From: UBA493 sp035655435
GTDB lineage: Archaea; Iainarchaeota; Iainarchaeia; Iainarchaeales; Iainarchaeaceae
Assembly (NCBI GenBank): GCA_035655435.1
Contig: DASRUN010000052.1
Location: forward strand, 1 to 31,171
Length of the DNA stretch: 31,171 bases
Direction: 5' to 3'
How positions within the stretch are numbered: position 1 is the stretch's first letter; every line of letters starts with the position of its first letter. Positions 1-7,527 of this stretch are shown here, piece by piece. The position numbers and the translations under genes are program-made. The notes under the pieces are model-generated. The model did no database searches. It was not told the DNA's origin and saw nothing but the letters and a program-made list of their open reading frames with translations.

Positions 1-1
1 T

Positions 2-379
2 GCTCAAACAGGTTACTCTGATTACAAACCTAAAGGAATTGAATGCAAAGATTTTTTGTCTTTAGATGATTTTCGCGCGATGATGAAAAAATCTTCGCTT
101 GTGATAACGCATGCCGGAGAGGGGAATATTGGTTTGGGAAAAAACATTGGAAAAAAAATGATTATTGTTCCGCGAAAGAAGGAATTTTCAGAGCATACTA
201 ATGATCACCAGCTTGAACTTGCACATGTTTGCGAAGAAAAAAAGCTTGGGCTTGTTGCGTGGAATATTTCAGAGCTAGGAAAAAAAATTGTAGAGGCAGA
301 AAATTTTGTTCCGGCAAAAATTGCGCGCGGAAACATTTCTCAATTGCTTGAAGATTTTTTAGGAAAGGAATTCAAATGA
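2..379 (+). CDS. Alg13/PssE-like glycosyltransferase family 28, C-terminal part (5' truncated)
   Basis: The reading frame is already open at base 2, so the gene begins before the window and only its last 125 residues are visible. The visible part has the hallmarks of the UDP-sugar-binding C-terminal domain of family 28 transferases such as PssE, EpsE and Alg13: ITHAGEGNIG, a GK-MIIVPR strand, then EHTNDHQLELA. In this family the domain binds the nucleotide sugar and works with a membrane-anchored Alg14/PssD partner, which would be expected just upstream. The stop overlaps the next start as ATGA (376-379), which implies translational coupling. A TTG at 56 could be read as a start, but the same frame upstream encodes conserved-looking sequence, so I treat the gene as truncated. 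Confidence 0.85.
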   Translation, partial: AQTGYSDYKPKGIECKDFLSLDDFRAMMKKSSLVITHAGEGNIGLGKNIGKKMIIVPRKKEFSEHTNDHQLELAHVCEEKKLGLVAWNISELGKKIVEAENFVPAKIARGNISQLLEDFLGKEFK

Positions 380-1248
380 ATGCAAGCATTGTAGTTGCAA
401 CTTACAATAACAGAAAAACGTTGGAAAAAACTCTTGACTCGTTATTGAAGCAAAAGTTTTCCGGAAAATACGAGGTTATTGTTGTTAATGATGGAAGCTT
501 TGATGGAACAAAGGAATTTTTGGACATATACGCAAAAGGCAAAAAAAATTTGAAAGTTTTTCATCAGGAAAATAGGGGTGTTTGCAGGGCGCGCAATAGA
601 GGAATTGAGAATTCACAGTATGAAATTGTCGTGAACATGGATCATGATTGTATTGCGGAAAAGGAATGGCTTGAAAAACTGGTAAAAGGGTTTGACTCGG
701 AAAAAATCGGGATTGTGAGCGCATATGATTATTACGGGGGAACGAGCACGGCATTCAGGAAAAATTTGCTCAAAAAAGTGAATGGTTATGATGAGGAATA
801 CAGGTACTATCGCGAGGACACTGATTTGAGCTTCAAAATAATGGATCTCGGCTATGAATTTAAATTGGTGAAAGCTGAATATTTTCATGATCATGTTGAA
901 ACAAAACCAAAAGGAATTTGGAATTTTACAAAACATGTTCTCCAAAGACTTTATTATCATCAGAACGATGTTCTGCTTTACAAAAAGCACCCCACAAAAA
1001 CCTGTGAAAACTTCCTTCACATCAAATTCGGTTTCCTTGTTGACCCGATGCAGGATTTTAAAGTTGCCACGGGAACGTGGGAGAAAGGAAAAAAAATGAA
1101 TTTGAGCTCTCCGCGCGGGATAACTTTTCTCGAAAACAAAACCCCGTTGCACACGCTTATGATAATTCTTGGAGGGATAGCATACGTTATTGTGGTGAAA
1201 ACGAGTAGGTTTATAGGTTCTTTGAGGTTTGGAAAATTGTTGATTTAA
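376..1248 (+). CDS. GT2 family glycosyltransferase with C-terminal membrane segment
   Basis: A 290-residue inverting GT-A transferase. The nucleotide-sugar motifs are NDGS at 38-41 and DHDC at 89-92 (the DXD-type metal site), and the acidic catalytic motif RED sits at about 146-148. The stretch between DHDC and RED is short for the family. Residues about 256-282 form a hydrophobic segment that could anchor the enzyme in the membrane, so it probably adds a sugar to a lipid-linked acceptor on the cytoplasmic face. The start overlaps the previous stop (ATGA), so the two transferases are probably co-translated. The donor and acceptor sugars cannot be told from the sequence. Confidence 0.9.
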   Translation: MNASIVVATYNNRKTLEKTLDSLLKQKFSGKYEVIVVNDGSFDGTKEFLDIYAKGKKNLKVFHQENRGVCRARNRGIENSQYEIVVNMDHDCIAEKEWLEKLVKGFDSEKIGIVSAYDYYGGTSTAFRKNLLKKVNGYDEEYRYYREDTDLSFKIMDLGYEFKLVKAEYFHDHVETKPKGIWNFTKHVLQRLYYHQNDVLLYKKHPTKTCENFLHIKFGFLVDPMQDFKVATGTWEKGKKMNLSSPRGITFLENKTPLHTLMIILGGIAYVIVVKTSRFIGSLRFGKLLI

Positions 1249-1267
1249 AGGGTTTTTGCACCAAAAT

Positions 1268-1280
1268 GAGTTTTATAATG
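1268..1280 (+). promoter_or_regulatory. candidate archaeal TATA box for rfbB
   Basis: In the 61-base gap before rfbB the stretch GAGTTTTATAATG places a TATA-like core (1271-1279) about 26 bases before position 1300. A message starting there would have a leader of about 10 bases to ATG 1310, or be leaderless on GTG 1301. The region is AT-rich, so chance similarity is possible. Confidence 0.4.
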
Positions 1281-1309
1281 ATTTGCAGGAATATTTTAGA
1301 GTGAGTTCA

Positions 1310-2266
1310 ATGAAAAAAGTTCTTGTTACCGGCGGCTCAGGTTTTATCGGAAGCAATTTTATCAGACACTTGATTAACAACACTGATTACGAGGTTGTAA
1401 ACCTTGATCTCTTGACTTACGCAGGGAATCCGAATAATTTGAAGGACATCGAGAAAAACAAAAGATACAAATTTGTTCAGGGGGACATTGTAGACACGAA
1501 GACTGTTGAAAAGGCAATGCTTGGATGTGATTTGGTTTTCAATTTTGCAGCAGAAAGCCACGTGGATAATTCCATTAAAGAGGCTGAGCCGTTCATCCGC
1601 ACGAATATTTTGGGCACGAAAACAGTTCTTGACCAGGCAATGGAGCAGGGCGTTGATAGAGTCGTTCACATTGGAACTGATGAAGTTTATGGTTCTGTGG
1701 AAAAAGGTTCCTCTAAAGAAACTTCCAGGCTTGAGCCACGGAATCCTTACTCCGCTTCAAAAGCGGGGGCGGATTTGCTTGCATTGAGTTATGTGAATAC
1801 TTACAATTTTGATGTTGTAATAACAAGGAGTTCGAATAATTATGGACCTTATCAATATCCTGAAAAAATGGTTCCTCTTTTCATCACAAATATTTTGGAG
1901 AGAAAAAAAGTTCCTCTTTATGGGGACGGGAAAAACATTAGGGATTGGCTTTTTGTCGAAGATAATTGCAGGGGAATTTTAACCGCGGGAGAAAAGGGAA
2001 GGAAAGGGGAAATTTACAATATTGGCGGGGGAAATGAATTCAGCAACATGGAGCTCACGCTTAAAATCCTTCACGCACTCGGAAAGGACAGTGGTTTCAT
2101 AATGCAGGTTGCGGATCGCCCGGGACATGATAAAAGATATTCGCTTGATTCCTCAAAAATAAAAAAACTTGGGTGGAAGCCGCAGAAAAATTTCAAGCAA
2201 GGATTGAAGGAAACAATTGAATGGTACAAAAAGAATGAGAACTGGTGGAAGCCTCTCAAAAAGTGA
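1310..2266 (+). CDS. rfbB: dTDP-glucose 4,6-dehydratase
   Basis: Converts dTDP-glucose to dTDP-4-keto-6-deoxyglucose, the branch point for deoxysugars. This is an extended SDR fold: NAD-binding GGSGFIGS at 8-15, AAESHVD at 80-86, TDEVYG at 123-128 with the family's catalytic Asp-Glu pair, and Y147-x3-K151 in PYSASK. RSSNNYGPYQYPEK and YGDGKNIRDWLFVEDN are typical of RmlB. At 318 residues it is near the family's length. I chose ATG 1310 because it begins directly with the Rossmann strand; GTG 1301 is in frame and would add three residues. The frame is open further upstream to 1256, but those residues look like untranslated leader. The partner rfbA follows after one intervening gene. No rmlC or rmlD is present in the window. 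Confidence 0.95.
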   Translation: MKKVLVTGGSGFIGSNFIRHLINNTDYEVVNLDLLTYAGNPNNLKDIEKNKRYKFVQGDIVDTKTVEKAMLGCDLVFNFAAESHVDNSIKEAEPFIRTNILGTKTVLDQAMEQGVDRVVHIGTDEVYGSVEKGSSKETSRLEPRNPYSASKAGADLLALSYVNTYNFDVVITRSSNNYGPYQYPEKMVPLFITNILERKKVPLYGDGKNIRDWLFVEDNCRGILTAGEKGRKGEIYNIGGGNEFSNMELTLKILHALGKDSGFIMQVADRPGHDKRYSLDSSKIKKLGWKPQKNFKQGLKETIEWYKKNENWWKPLKK

Positions 2267-2272
2267 ATTCTT

Positions 2273-2869
2273 ATGGGTTCTGTAAAGCATTTTTTTTCCA
2301 ATAATAAAGCCGGGGTCGGGCACTGGACCAATGAGGTTATAGCCGCTTTCGAGCCGCGGAAAGGCGAGAATATACTTGATGTTGCATGCGGCCAGAGGAA
2401 AATAAAAGGCGCTACTGGCATTGACAATGACCCGGAAAGCAATGCGGACATAGTGGCTGACGCTACAAAGCTCCCTTTCAAAAAGAATTCGTTTGACATG
2501 GTTTTTTGCCTGAATTTTTTAGAACACACCTTTGATTTCAACAAGGTTCTCACGGAGATACACCGCGTGCTCAAACCGAAAGGTATACTTCATGTCGAAG
2601 TGCCGTATTACAATTCGTACAATTTCGGCCAGACGCCCTTCCATCACATCATGTTCTGCGAAACGACAATGCAGGACTGGTACACGAACTCCGGGACATT
2701 CAAGAGGTACACAAAAGCAAAATTCAATGTCCTTGAAACGGAGCTCTACTTCACAAAGCCCGCAATGCTCATTCCGAAAGGGCTGAGGATCAAGGTTGCA
2801 CATTACATCCCCAACTTATGCTACCAAATTTACTGGAAACTCGAAAAGGATGAGGTGACAAAAACATGA
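2273..2869 (+). CDS. SAM-dependent class I methyltransferase (Methyltransf_11 type)
   Basis: A 198-residue class I methyltransferase. Motif I is ILDVACG at about 34-40 but lacks the usual second glycine pair; GIDNDP carries the acidic ribose-binding residue; ADATKLPF and the LEH motif follow, with the typical VLKPKGILHVEVPY strand. The substrate is unknown, probably a sugar or nucleotide sugar given that it lies between rfbB and rfbA. It begins 6 bases after the rfbB stop, and its stop overlaps the rfbA start (ATGA). Hand counts of two 60-base lines inside it give about 49 percent GC against 30 to 37 percent in lines from the flanking genes, so it may have been inserted into an older rfbB-rfbA pair. 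Confidence 0.85.
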   Translation: MGSVKHFFSNNKAGVGHWTNEVIAAFEPRKGENILDVACGQRKIKGATGIDNDPESNADIVADATKLPFKKNSFDMVFCLNFLEHTFDFNKVLTEIHRVLKPKGILHVEVPYYNSYNFGQTPFHHIMFCETTMQDWYTNSGTFKRYTKAKFNVLETELYFTKPAMLIPKGLRIKVAHYIPNLCYQIYWKLEKDEVTKT

Positions 2870-3588
2870 AAGGAATTATTCTTGCAGGTGGATTCGGAAC
2901 AAGGTTAAGACCCCTAACTCTAACCGTCAATAAACATCTTCTTCCAATTTATAATAAACCGATGATTTACTATCCAATTGAAACCCTCAAACAGGCGGGA
3001 ATCAAGGACATTTTAGTTATCACGGGAACTGAACACGCTGGCTGGGTTTTCTCGTTGTTGGGTTCTGGAAAAAATTTTGGCGTAAATTTCACATTCCGTG
3101 TCCAAGACGAAGCCGGCGGTTTGCCTCAAGCAATTGGTTTGGCAAAGGATTTTGTTGGAAATGATAAATTCGTTTCAATCAACGGGGATAATATTCTTTT
3201 TGAAAACATCAAAGCATTTGTGGATGAATTTGAAAAAGGAAAAGAAAAATCAAGAATTTTGCTTTACGAAACAACTCGCGAGGAAGCACAGAAAGCAGGG
3301 GTTGCTGTTTTGGACGGAGATAAAGTAACAAAGGTTGTTGAAAAACCTAAAGATCCTCCAACAAATTTTGTTGCAATCGGAGTTTACATGTACACTTCGC
3401 ATGTTTTTGAAATAATAAAAAATCTCAAGCCAAGCGCGCGCGGAGAACTAGAAATCAGCGATTTACACAACTATTACATTAAAGATAATTCTTTGAAAGC
3501 TTCAAAATTGAAAAAAACATGGTTAGATGCCGGTTCGTTTGATGAATTGCTCCGCGTGAATAAGATGGTCGGGGAGAAAGGGAAATAA
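2866..3588 (+). CDS. rfbA: glucose-1-phosphate thymidylyltransferase
   Basis: Makes dTDP-glucose from dTTP and glucose 1-phosphate, the substrate of the rfbB product upstream. The N-terminal signature is complete: LAGGFGTRLRP at 6-16, then NKHLLPIYNKPMIYYP, with GDN at 107-109 for the metal site, VVEKP, and W-LDAGSFD near the end. At 240 residues it belongs to the short form of the family, lacking the roughly 50-residue C-terminal extension of enterobacterial RmlA. The start overlaps the methyltransferase stop by 4 bases. A different nucleotide specificity, such as UTP, cannot be ruled out from sequence alone, but the neighbouring rfbB supports dTTP. Confidence 0.93.
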   Translation: MKGIILAGGFGTRLRPLTLTVNKHLLPIYNKPMIYYPIETLKQAGIKDILVITGTEHAGWVFSLLGSGKNFGVNFTFRVQDEAGGLPQAIGLAKDFVGNDKFVSINGDNILFENIKAFVDEFEKGKEKSRILLYETTREEAQKAGVAVLDGDKVTKVVEKPKDPPTNFVAIGVYMYTSHVFEIIKNLKPSARGELEISDLHNYYIKDNSLKASKLKKTWLDAGSFDELLRVNKMVGEKGK

Positions 3589-3598
3589 CTTCGCCAAA

Positions 3599-3613
3599 AT
3601 AGATTTTAATACA
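3599..3613 (+). promoter_or_regulatory. candidate TATA box for the four-helix membrane protein
   Basis: ATTTTAATAC with a preceding CAAAATAG lies about 26 bases before GTG 3632, which would make a leaderless message. The gap after rfbA is 43 bases, and no ribosome site is seen. Confidence 0.3.
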
Positions 3614-3631
3614 GGATTAACAAAATTAATA

Positions 3632-4150
3632 GTGAAGAATTTGGAACAAGACAACAAATCTGTTTTAGCTGTAAAAAAGCTGAAAAATATCGGATGTTTA
3701 ATTCTTTTTATCCCGCTGACAGTATTTTGGCTGGCATTTGTAATTGGAAGCCTTAACTTTTTTGTTGACACATTACTGAAAAGTTTTATTGGGTTTTCGA
3801 TAAATTTTGTGAGTCTTTTTTTCACAATAGTTTTTTTTATTATTTTACTCATACTACTCGCAGTAATGCTTGCACTTTACATAATACTCGGAATCCTGAA
3901 GGAAAATGCAGCAAATATTATTAATGAAAAGTTTTTGATGTATTTTGAAAATTTTGTTGCGCCAATAATTGGAGTTGCAATAAACTTTCTTTTTGTGCAG
4001 AACACTCAATACGCTTTTCCAGATTTTGAAGGACCAGCATGGTTAGTTTACAATGTAATTCTTTTTGCAGTTATTTATGGAATACTACTGATTTTTGGAA
4101 AAATAAAGGACAAAGTTGTTCCTATTTTCAGGTTTAGTAAGGCACCTTAA
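3632..4150 (+). CDS. four-helix membrane protein of unknown function
   Basis: I do not recognise this 172-residue protein. After a charged N-terminus of about 20 residues it has four hydrophobic segments, near residues 23-48, 62-92, 108-127 and 138-157, separated by short polar loops, and it ends in a basic tail. No catalytic motif stands out. It starts with GTG at 3632, 43 bases after rfbA, with a TATA-like stretch about 25 bases upstream, so it may be the first gene of its own leaderless message. It is followed by the promoter region of the radical SAM gene. A small subunit or chaperone of a membrane glycan or lipid system would fit the position, but that is a guess. Confidence 0.6.
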   Translation: MKNLEQDNKSVLAVKKLKNIGCLILFIPLTVFWLAFVIGSLNFFVDTLLKSFIGFSINFVSLFFTIVFFIILLILLAVMLALYIILGILKENAANIINEKFLMYFENFVAPIIGVAINFLFVQNTQYAFPDFEGPAWLVYNVILFAVIYGILLIFGKIKDKVVPIFRFSKAP

Positions 4151-4182
4151 AGAATATGGCAATGAAAGAGCATTATTGTACC

Positions 4183-4204
4183 AAAAATACCTTTATATAT
4201 AAAA
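4183..4204 (+). promoter_or_regulatory. TATA box with BRE-like element upstream of the radical SAM gene
   Basis: The 130-base gap before the radical SAM gene holds TTTATATATA (4192-4201) preceded by AAAAATACC, a good match to an archaeal BRE plus TATA element. A start near 4222 would give a leader of about 58 bases. A second TATA-like core, AATATATAG (4231-4239), would give a start near 4262 and a 20-base leader. I see no stable RNA fold or riboswitch in the gap; no clear ribosome site precedes ATG 4281. Confidence 0.6.
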
Positions 4205-4280
4205 TCAACCAAATATAAGGAAAATAAGAAAATATATAGTATTAAAAGAACAAAAATCCAGTATTATTAGTTGATCTAAA

Positions 4281-5870
4281 ATGAAAATCCTAATGTTAAG
4301 TCCGCCGTTTTTGTATCGCTTTTCGCGAACATCGAGAAGCCCTGCGATTAGTAAAGGAGGGTGTGTTTACTATCCGATTTGGATGGGTTATGCAACAGGA
4401 GTTTTGGAACAAGCAGGACATGATGTGAAATTGGTTGATGCTCCCGCAAATGGAATGACGAATGAGGATGTTATTAAACTTGTAAAAGATTGGAAACCTG
4501 AATTGATGGTTATTGATAGTGTTACTGCTTCTTTCAAAAATGATGTGAAAGTTACCGAAGAATTGAAAAAAGCAAATCCAAATGGTTTCACAATAATGGT
4601 TGGAACTCATGTTGGAGCGCTTCCGGAAGAATCAATTAAAGCTTCGAAAAGCATTGACGCTGTTGCACGCGGAGAATACGATTATATTTTGCGAGATCTT
4701 GCAAAGGCACTTGAAAATAATGAATCTTTGGACAAAGTAATGGGAATAACATTTAGAGAAGGGAATGTAATAAAATTTACTCCAAACATGCCGCCGCTTG
4801 AACAACCGGAATTGGATGCAATGCCTTTCGCAAGCGAAGTGTACAAAAGACACTTGAGAATTGAGGACTATTTTTATCCATCAGTTTTGTTCCCGGAAGT
4901 AACCATTGTTACGGGAAGAGGATGTAAGTTTAGATGTACTTTTTGTAAATTCCCGCAAACACTAACAGGACACTCTTACAGAGCTAGATCTCCTAAAAAT
5001 GTTGTTGATGAATTCGAATGGATTTCAAAGAACTTGCCTCAAGTAAAGGACATTATGATTGAAGACGATACAATGACACAGGATAAAGGAAGAATGATTG
5101 AAATCTGCAAGGAAATAGAAAAAAGAAATCTAAAAATACCATGGACCTGCAATGCAAGAGCAGATGTTGATTTGGAAACTTTACAATGGATGAAAAAAGC
5201 GGGTTGCAGGTTATTGTGCGTTGGATTTGAAAGTTCAAACCAGGAAATCCTTAATAATATTAAAAAAGGAACAAGGATTGACAAGATCGAACAGTTCATG
5301 AAGGATACGAAAAAGGCAAATGTTCTTGTTCATGGATGCTTCATGTTAGGAAATCGCGGTGAAACAAGGGAAACAATGAAGGCAACTGTTGAGTGGGCGA
5401 AAAAACTCGATCCTGATACGGCACAGTTTTTCCCGCTAATGCTTTATCCGGGAACAGAGGCTTATAGATGGGCTTCGGAGAACAATTTTTTGGCAACACA
5501 CAATTGGGAAGAATGGTTGACTCCTGAAGGAACTCACAATACAATTTTGAATACGGATAAATTGAGCGCAAAAGAACTTGTTGAGGGATGCGATTGGGCG
5601 AGAAAAGAATTCTACATGAGGCCTGGTTATATTTTAGGAAGATTAAGACTTGCAATTGTAAATCCTAGAGAAACAAGAAGGCTTTTGATGGGTGGAAGAA
5701 CTTTCATGAAATACTTGTTTGATATAAATTTCTGGAAGAAGAGCGCGGCAATGAAACAGGTTAAGGATGAGAGAAATATTGCAATTGACCAGTCTGAAAA
5801 GGCGGAAGCGGATGATGCACAGGATTCCGCGGAAATTGCACCAAAACCAATATTTAAGATAACCCAATAA
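4281..5870 (+). CDS. B12-binding radical SAM protein resembling HpnJ
   Basis: A 529-residue two-domain enzyme. Residues 1 to about 180 form a cobalamin-binding-type Rossmann domain (MLSPPF, DAPANGMT, VGTHVGALP, ARGEYDY) without the base-on DxHxxG motif. The radical SAM domain holds the 4Fe-4S cysteines C215, C219 and C222 in GCKFRCTFC. Motifs such as FPQTLTGHSYRARSP, SNQEILNNIKKG and YPGTEAYRWA recall, from memory, HpnJ of hopanoid biosynthesis, which is linked to forming the cyclitol ether headgroup of bacteriohopanetetrol. An analogous reaction on a lipid-linked sugar here is inference. The last 25 residues or so are acidic and look disordered. It stands alone after a 130-base promoter region, 32 bases ahead of a methyltransferase. 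A B12-dependent radical methylase is the main alternative. Confidence 0.88.
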   Translation: MKILMLSPPFLYRFSRTSRSPAISKGGCVYYPIWMGYATGVLEQAGHDVKLVDAPANGMTNEDVIKLVKDWKPELMVIDSVTASFKNDVKVTEELKKANPNGFTIMVGTHVGALPEESIKASKSIDAVARGEYDYILRDLAKALENNESLDKVMGITFREGNVIKFTPNMPPLEQPELDAMPFASEVYKRHLRIEDYFYPSVLFPEVTIVTGRGCKFRCTFCKFPQTLTGHSYRARSPKNVVDEFEWISKNLPQVKDIMIEDDTMTQDKGRMIEICKEIEKRNLKIPWTCNARADVDLETLQWMKKAGCRLLCVGFESSNQEILNNIKKGTRIDKIEQFMKDTKKANVLVHGCFMLGNRGETRETMKATVEWAKKLDPDTAQFFPLMLYPGTEAYRWASENNFLATHNWEEWLTPEGTHNTILNTDKLSAKELVEGCDWARKEFYMRPGYILGRLRLAIVNPRETRRLLMGGRTFMKYLFDINFWKKSAAMKQVKDERNIAIDQSEKAEADDAQDSAEIAPKPIFKITQ

Positions 5871-5902
5871 TTCTATTAGCAGTTTAACCGGTTTTTTGAA
5901 AA

Positions 5903-6481
5903 GTGGTGTTTGTGGAAAGAGTACAGTTCGCACTTGAAAACTTAAACGGAAAAATACTTGATGTCGGTTGCTCTGTTGGAGGAATCCACGAAAAGTTTGT
6001 GGAAAAATTCGGCAAAAAAAACATGTACGGCGTGGACATTGAAATTACAAAGGACACGGAGCACTACAAAAAGGCGGACGCGCAAAAAATTCCTTTTAAG
6101 GAAAAAACTTTTGATTCGGTTTTTGCAGGAGAATTAATCGAGCATGTGGAAAAGCCTGCTCCGTTTGTGAGCGAGGTTGCAAGGGTGTTGAAAAAAAATG
6201 GAGTTTTCATTTTAACAACGCCGAACAGGAAAAGTTTGGTGAACAGGATTTTCAAATCGTATGAAACCCCTATTCATATTAATTTGTTCAACTATCAGCA
6301 GCTAAAAAAACTTCTTGAGGAGAAAGGGTTTGAAGTTGAAAAATTTTACTGCCAGCCTTACTCCGAGGAAAATTGTTATGGTTCGCGCAACAAGTGGAGT
6401 TTTATTTTCAGGAACATTATTCACAATTTTTTGCCCAAAAGTTTGCAGGAACAAATGATTGTGAAAGCGGTGAAAAAATGA
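5903..6481 (+). CDS. SAM-dependent class I methyltransferase
   Basis: A 192-residue methyltransferase of the Methyltransf_11/Methyltransf_23 type. Motif I is ILDVGCSVGG, the acidic strand is YGVDIE, KKADAQKIPF follows, then the ELIEHVEKP motif and LKKNGVFILTTPN. The substrate is not evident; a glycan hydroxyl or the product of the upstream radical SAM enzyme are both possible. Three GTG codons (5903, 5906, 5912) could start it, and none has a clear ribosome site; I keep the longest. The stop TGA overlaps the ATG of the next glycosyltransferase (6478-6481), so it belongs to the downstream transferase and flippase operon. Confidence 0.85.
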   Translation: MVFVERVQFALENLNGKILDVGCSVGGIHEKFVEKFGKKNMYGVDIEITKDTEHYKKADAQKIPFKEKTFDSVFAGELIEHVEKPAPFVSEVARVLKKNGVFILTTPNRKSLVNRIFKSYETPIHINLFNYQQLKKLLEEKGFEVEKFYCQPYSEENCYGSRNKWSFIFRNIIHNFLPKSLQEQMIVKAVKK

Positions 6482-7527
6482 AAAAAGTAAGTGCTACCGA
6501 AGGTGCACAGCTCTGGTCGGGGAGCTCTCCCCGAGTGAATGCAACCATTATAATTCCAGCGTACAATTCGGAAAAAACAATAAAGCAAACAATTGACGCG
6601 TGCAAAAATCAGAAATTTTCCGGTTCTTTTGAAATAATTGTTGTTGATGATGGTTCAACTGACAATACAAAAAAAGTTGCGGAAGATGCGGGCGCAAGAG
6701 TATTTTCCCAGAAAAATTCTGGACCTGCAAAGGCAAGGAATTTCGGCGCAAAAAAAGCTAAATTTGATATTTTTGTTTTTACTGACGCAGATTGTACTCC
6801 TGAAAAAAATTGGTTAAGCGAAATGGTTGCTCCATTCAATGATAAAGAAGTTGTGGGCGTTCAAGGAGCATATAAAACAAAGCAACGTTCCCTAACCGCA
6901 AGATTTTCCCAGGCTGAGATTGAAGAAAGATATGATTTGATGAAAAAGAATTCAACAGAACTTGATTGGATTGGAAGTTATTCCGCGGCTTACAGGAAAA
7001 AAGATTTTTTTGATGCAAACGGGTTTGATGAAAGCTTTCCAAAGGCCTCGGGAGAGGATCCTGAACTAAGCTACAAATTGCACAAAGCCGGGAAAAAACT
7101 TGTTTTTAATCCAAAGGCGATTGTGTATCACTTGCACCCTGATTCGGTTTGGAAATATTTCAGGCAAAAATTTTATAGGGCATTTTACAGAGTTCTTTTG
7201 TATGGCAAACACCCGGAGAAAATGAAAAAGGATTCCTATACGCCGAATTCTATTAAGGTGCAGATCCTATCAGGTTATGTTGGTTTGGCGCTTTTATTCA
7301 TCATCCCCACACTCTATTTTTACAATCTCGATGTTATTGCACTGGCAATCCTGACAGGCAACACCGTTCTTGTGTTCGTTGCAACCTTTTACACTGTTCT
7401 TTCCGCTATAAAGGCAAGGAATGACCCTTTTGTGGCCTTTTTTACCCTGATTATGGTTCAGGTTAGAACGCTGGCTTTCATGCTTGGGCTTCCGGCGGGA
7501 ATCATCAAATATAAGGTGTTGAAATGA
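6478..7527 (+). CDS. GT2 family glycosyltransferase with C-terminal transmembrane helices
   Basis: A 349-residue inverting transferase: IIPAYN at 25-30, VDDGS at 56-60, DADC at 103-106 and the catalytic GEDPELSYK at 192-200. Two or three hydrophobic helices fill about residues 262-310, as in membrane-bound polyprenyl-sugar GT2 enzymes. ATG 6478 overlaps the previous stop (ATGA) and is the likely start. Residues 2-19 are an oddity: they precede the Rossmann strand, are encoded by an unusually GC-rich patch with a hairpin, and are followed by GTG AAT GCA ACC at 6535, which matches the start of the first GT2 of this window (ATG AAT GCA AGC). GTG 6535 may be the ancestral start. Confidence 0.9.
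   Translation: MKKVSATEGAQLWSGSSPRVNATIIIPAYNSEKTIKQTIDACKNQKFSGSFEIIVVDDGSTDNTKKVAEDAGARVFSQKNSGPAKARNFGAKKAKFDIFVFTDADCTPEKNWLSEMVAPFNDKEVVGVQGAYKTKQRSLTARFSQAEIEERYDLMKKNSTELDWIGSYSAAYRKKDFFDANGFDESFPKASGEDPELSYKLHKAGKKLVFNPKAIVYHLHPDSVWKYFRQKFYRAFYRVLLYGKHPEKMKKDSYTPNSIKVQILSGYVGLALLFIIPTLYFYNLDVIALAILTGNTVLVFVATFYTVLSAIKARNDPFVAFFTLIMVQVRTLAFMLGLPAGIIKYKVLK
6517..6534 (+). repeat. GC-rich perfect hairpin inside a coding N-terminus
   Basis: TCGGGGA and TCCCCGA form a perfect 7-base-pair stem around a GCTC loop. It lies inside codons 14-19 of the GT2 gene at 6478, in the GC-rich patch that seems added in front of the conserved start. It has no T-run after it, so it does not look like a terminator. 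Confidence 0.7.

Noticed and set aside
613..1152. A 179-codon minus-strand open frame across the first GT2 gene.
   Set aside because: It lies wholly opposite a GT2 with intact motifs and its translation is a low-complexity Phe/Ile-rich shadow. Similar long antisense frames at 2071-2574, 7916-8503, 9909-10382 and 10839-11324 were rejected for the same reason.
2866..3588. The rfbA-like protein as the missing heptose guanylyltransferase HddC.
   Set aside because: It carries the full RmlA signature, including NKHLLPIYNKPMIYYP, and sits with rfbB.
6517..6534. GC-rich hairpin as a transcription terminator.
   Set aside because: It is inside an intact coding sequence, no T-run follows, and the genes on either side overlap as one operon.
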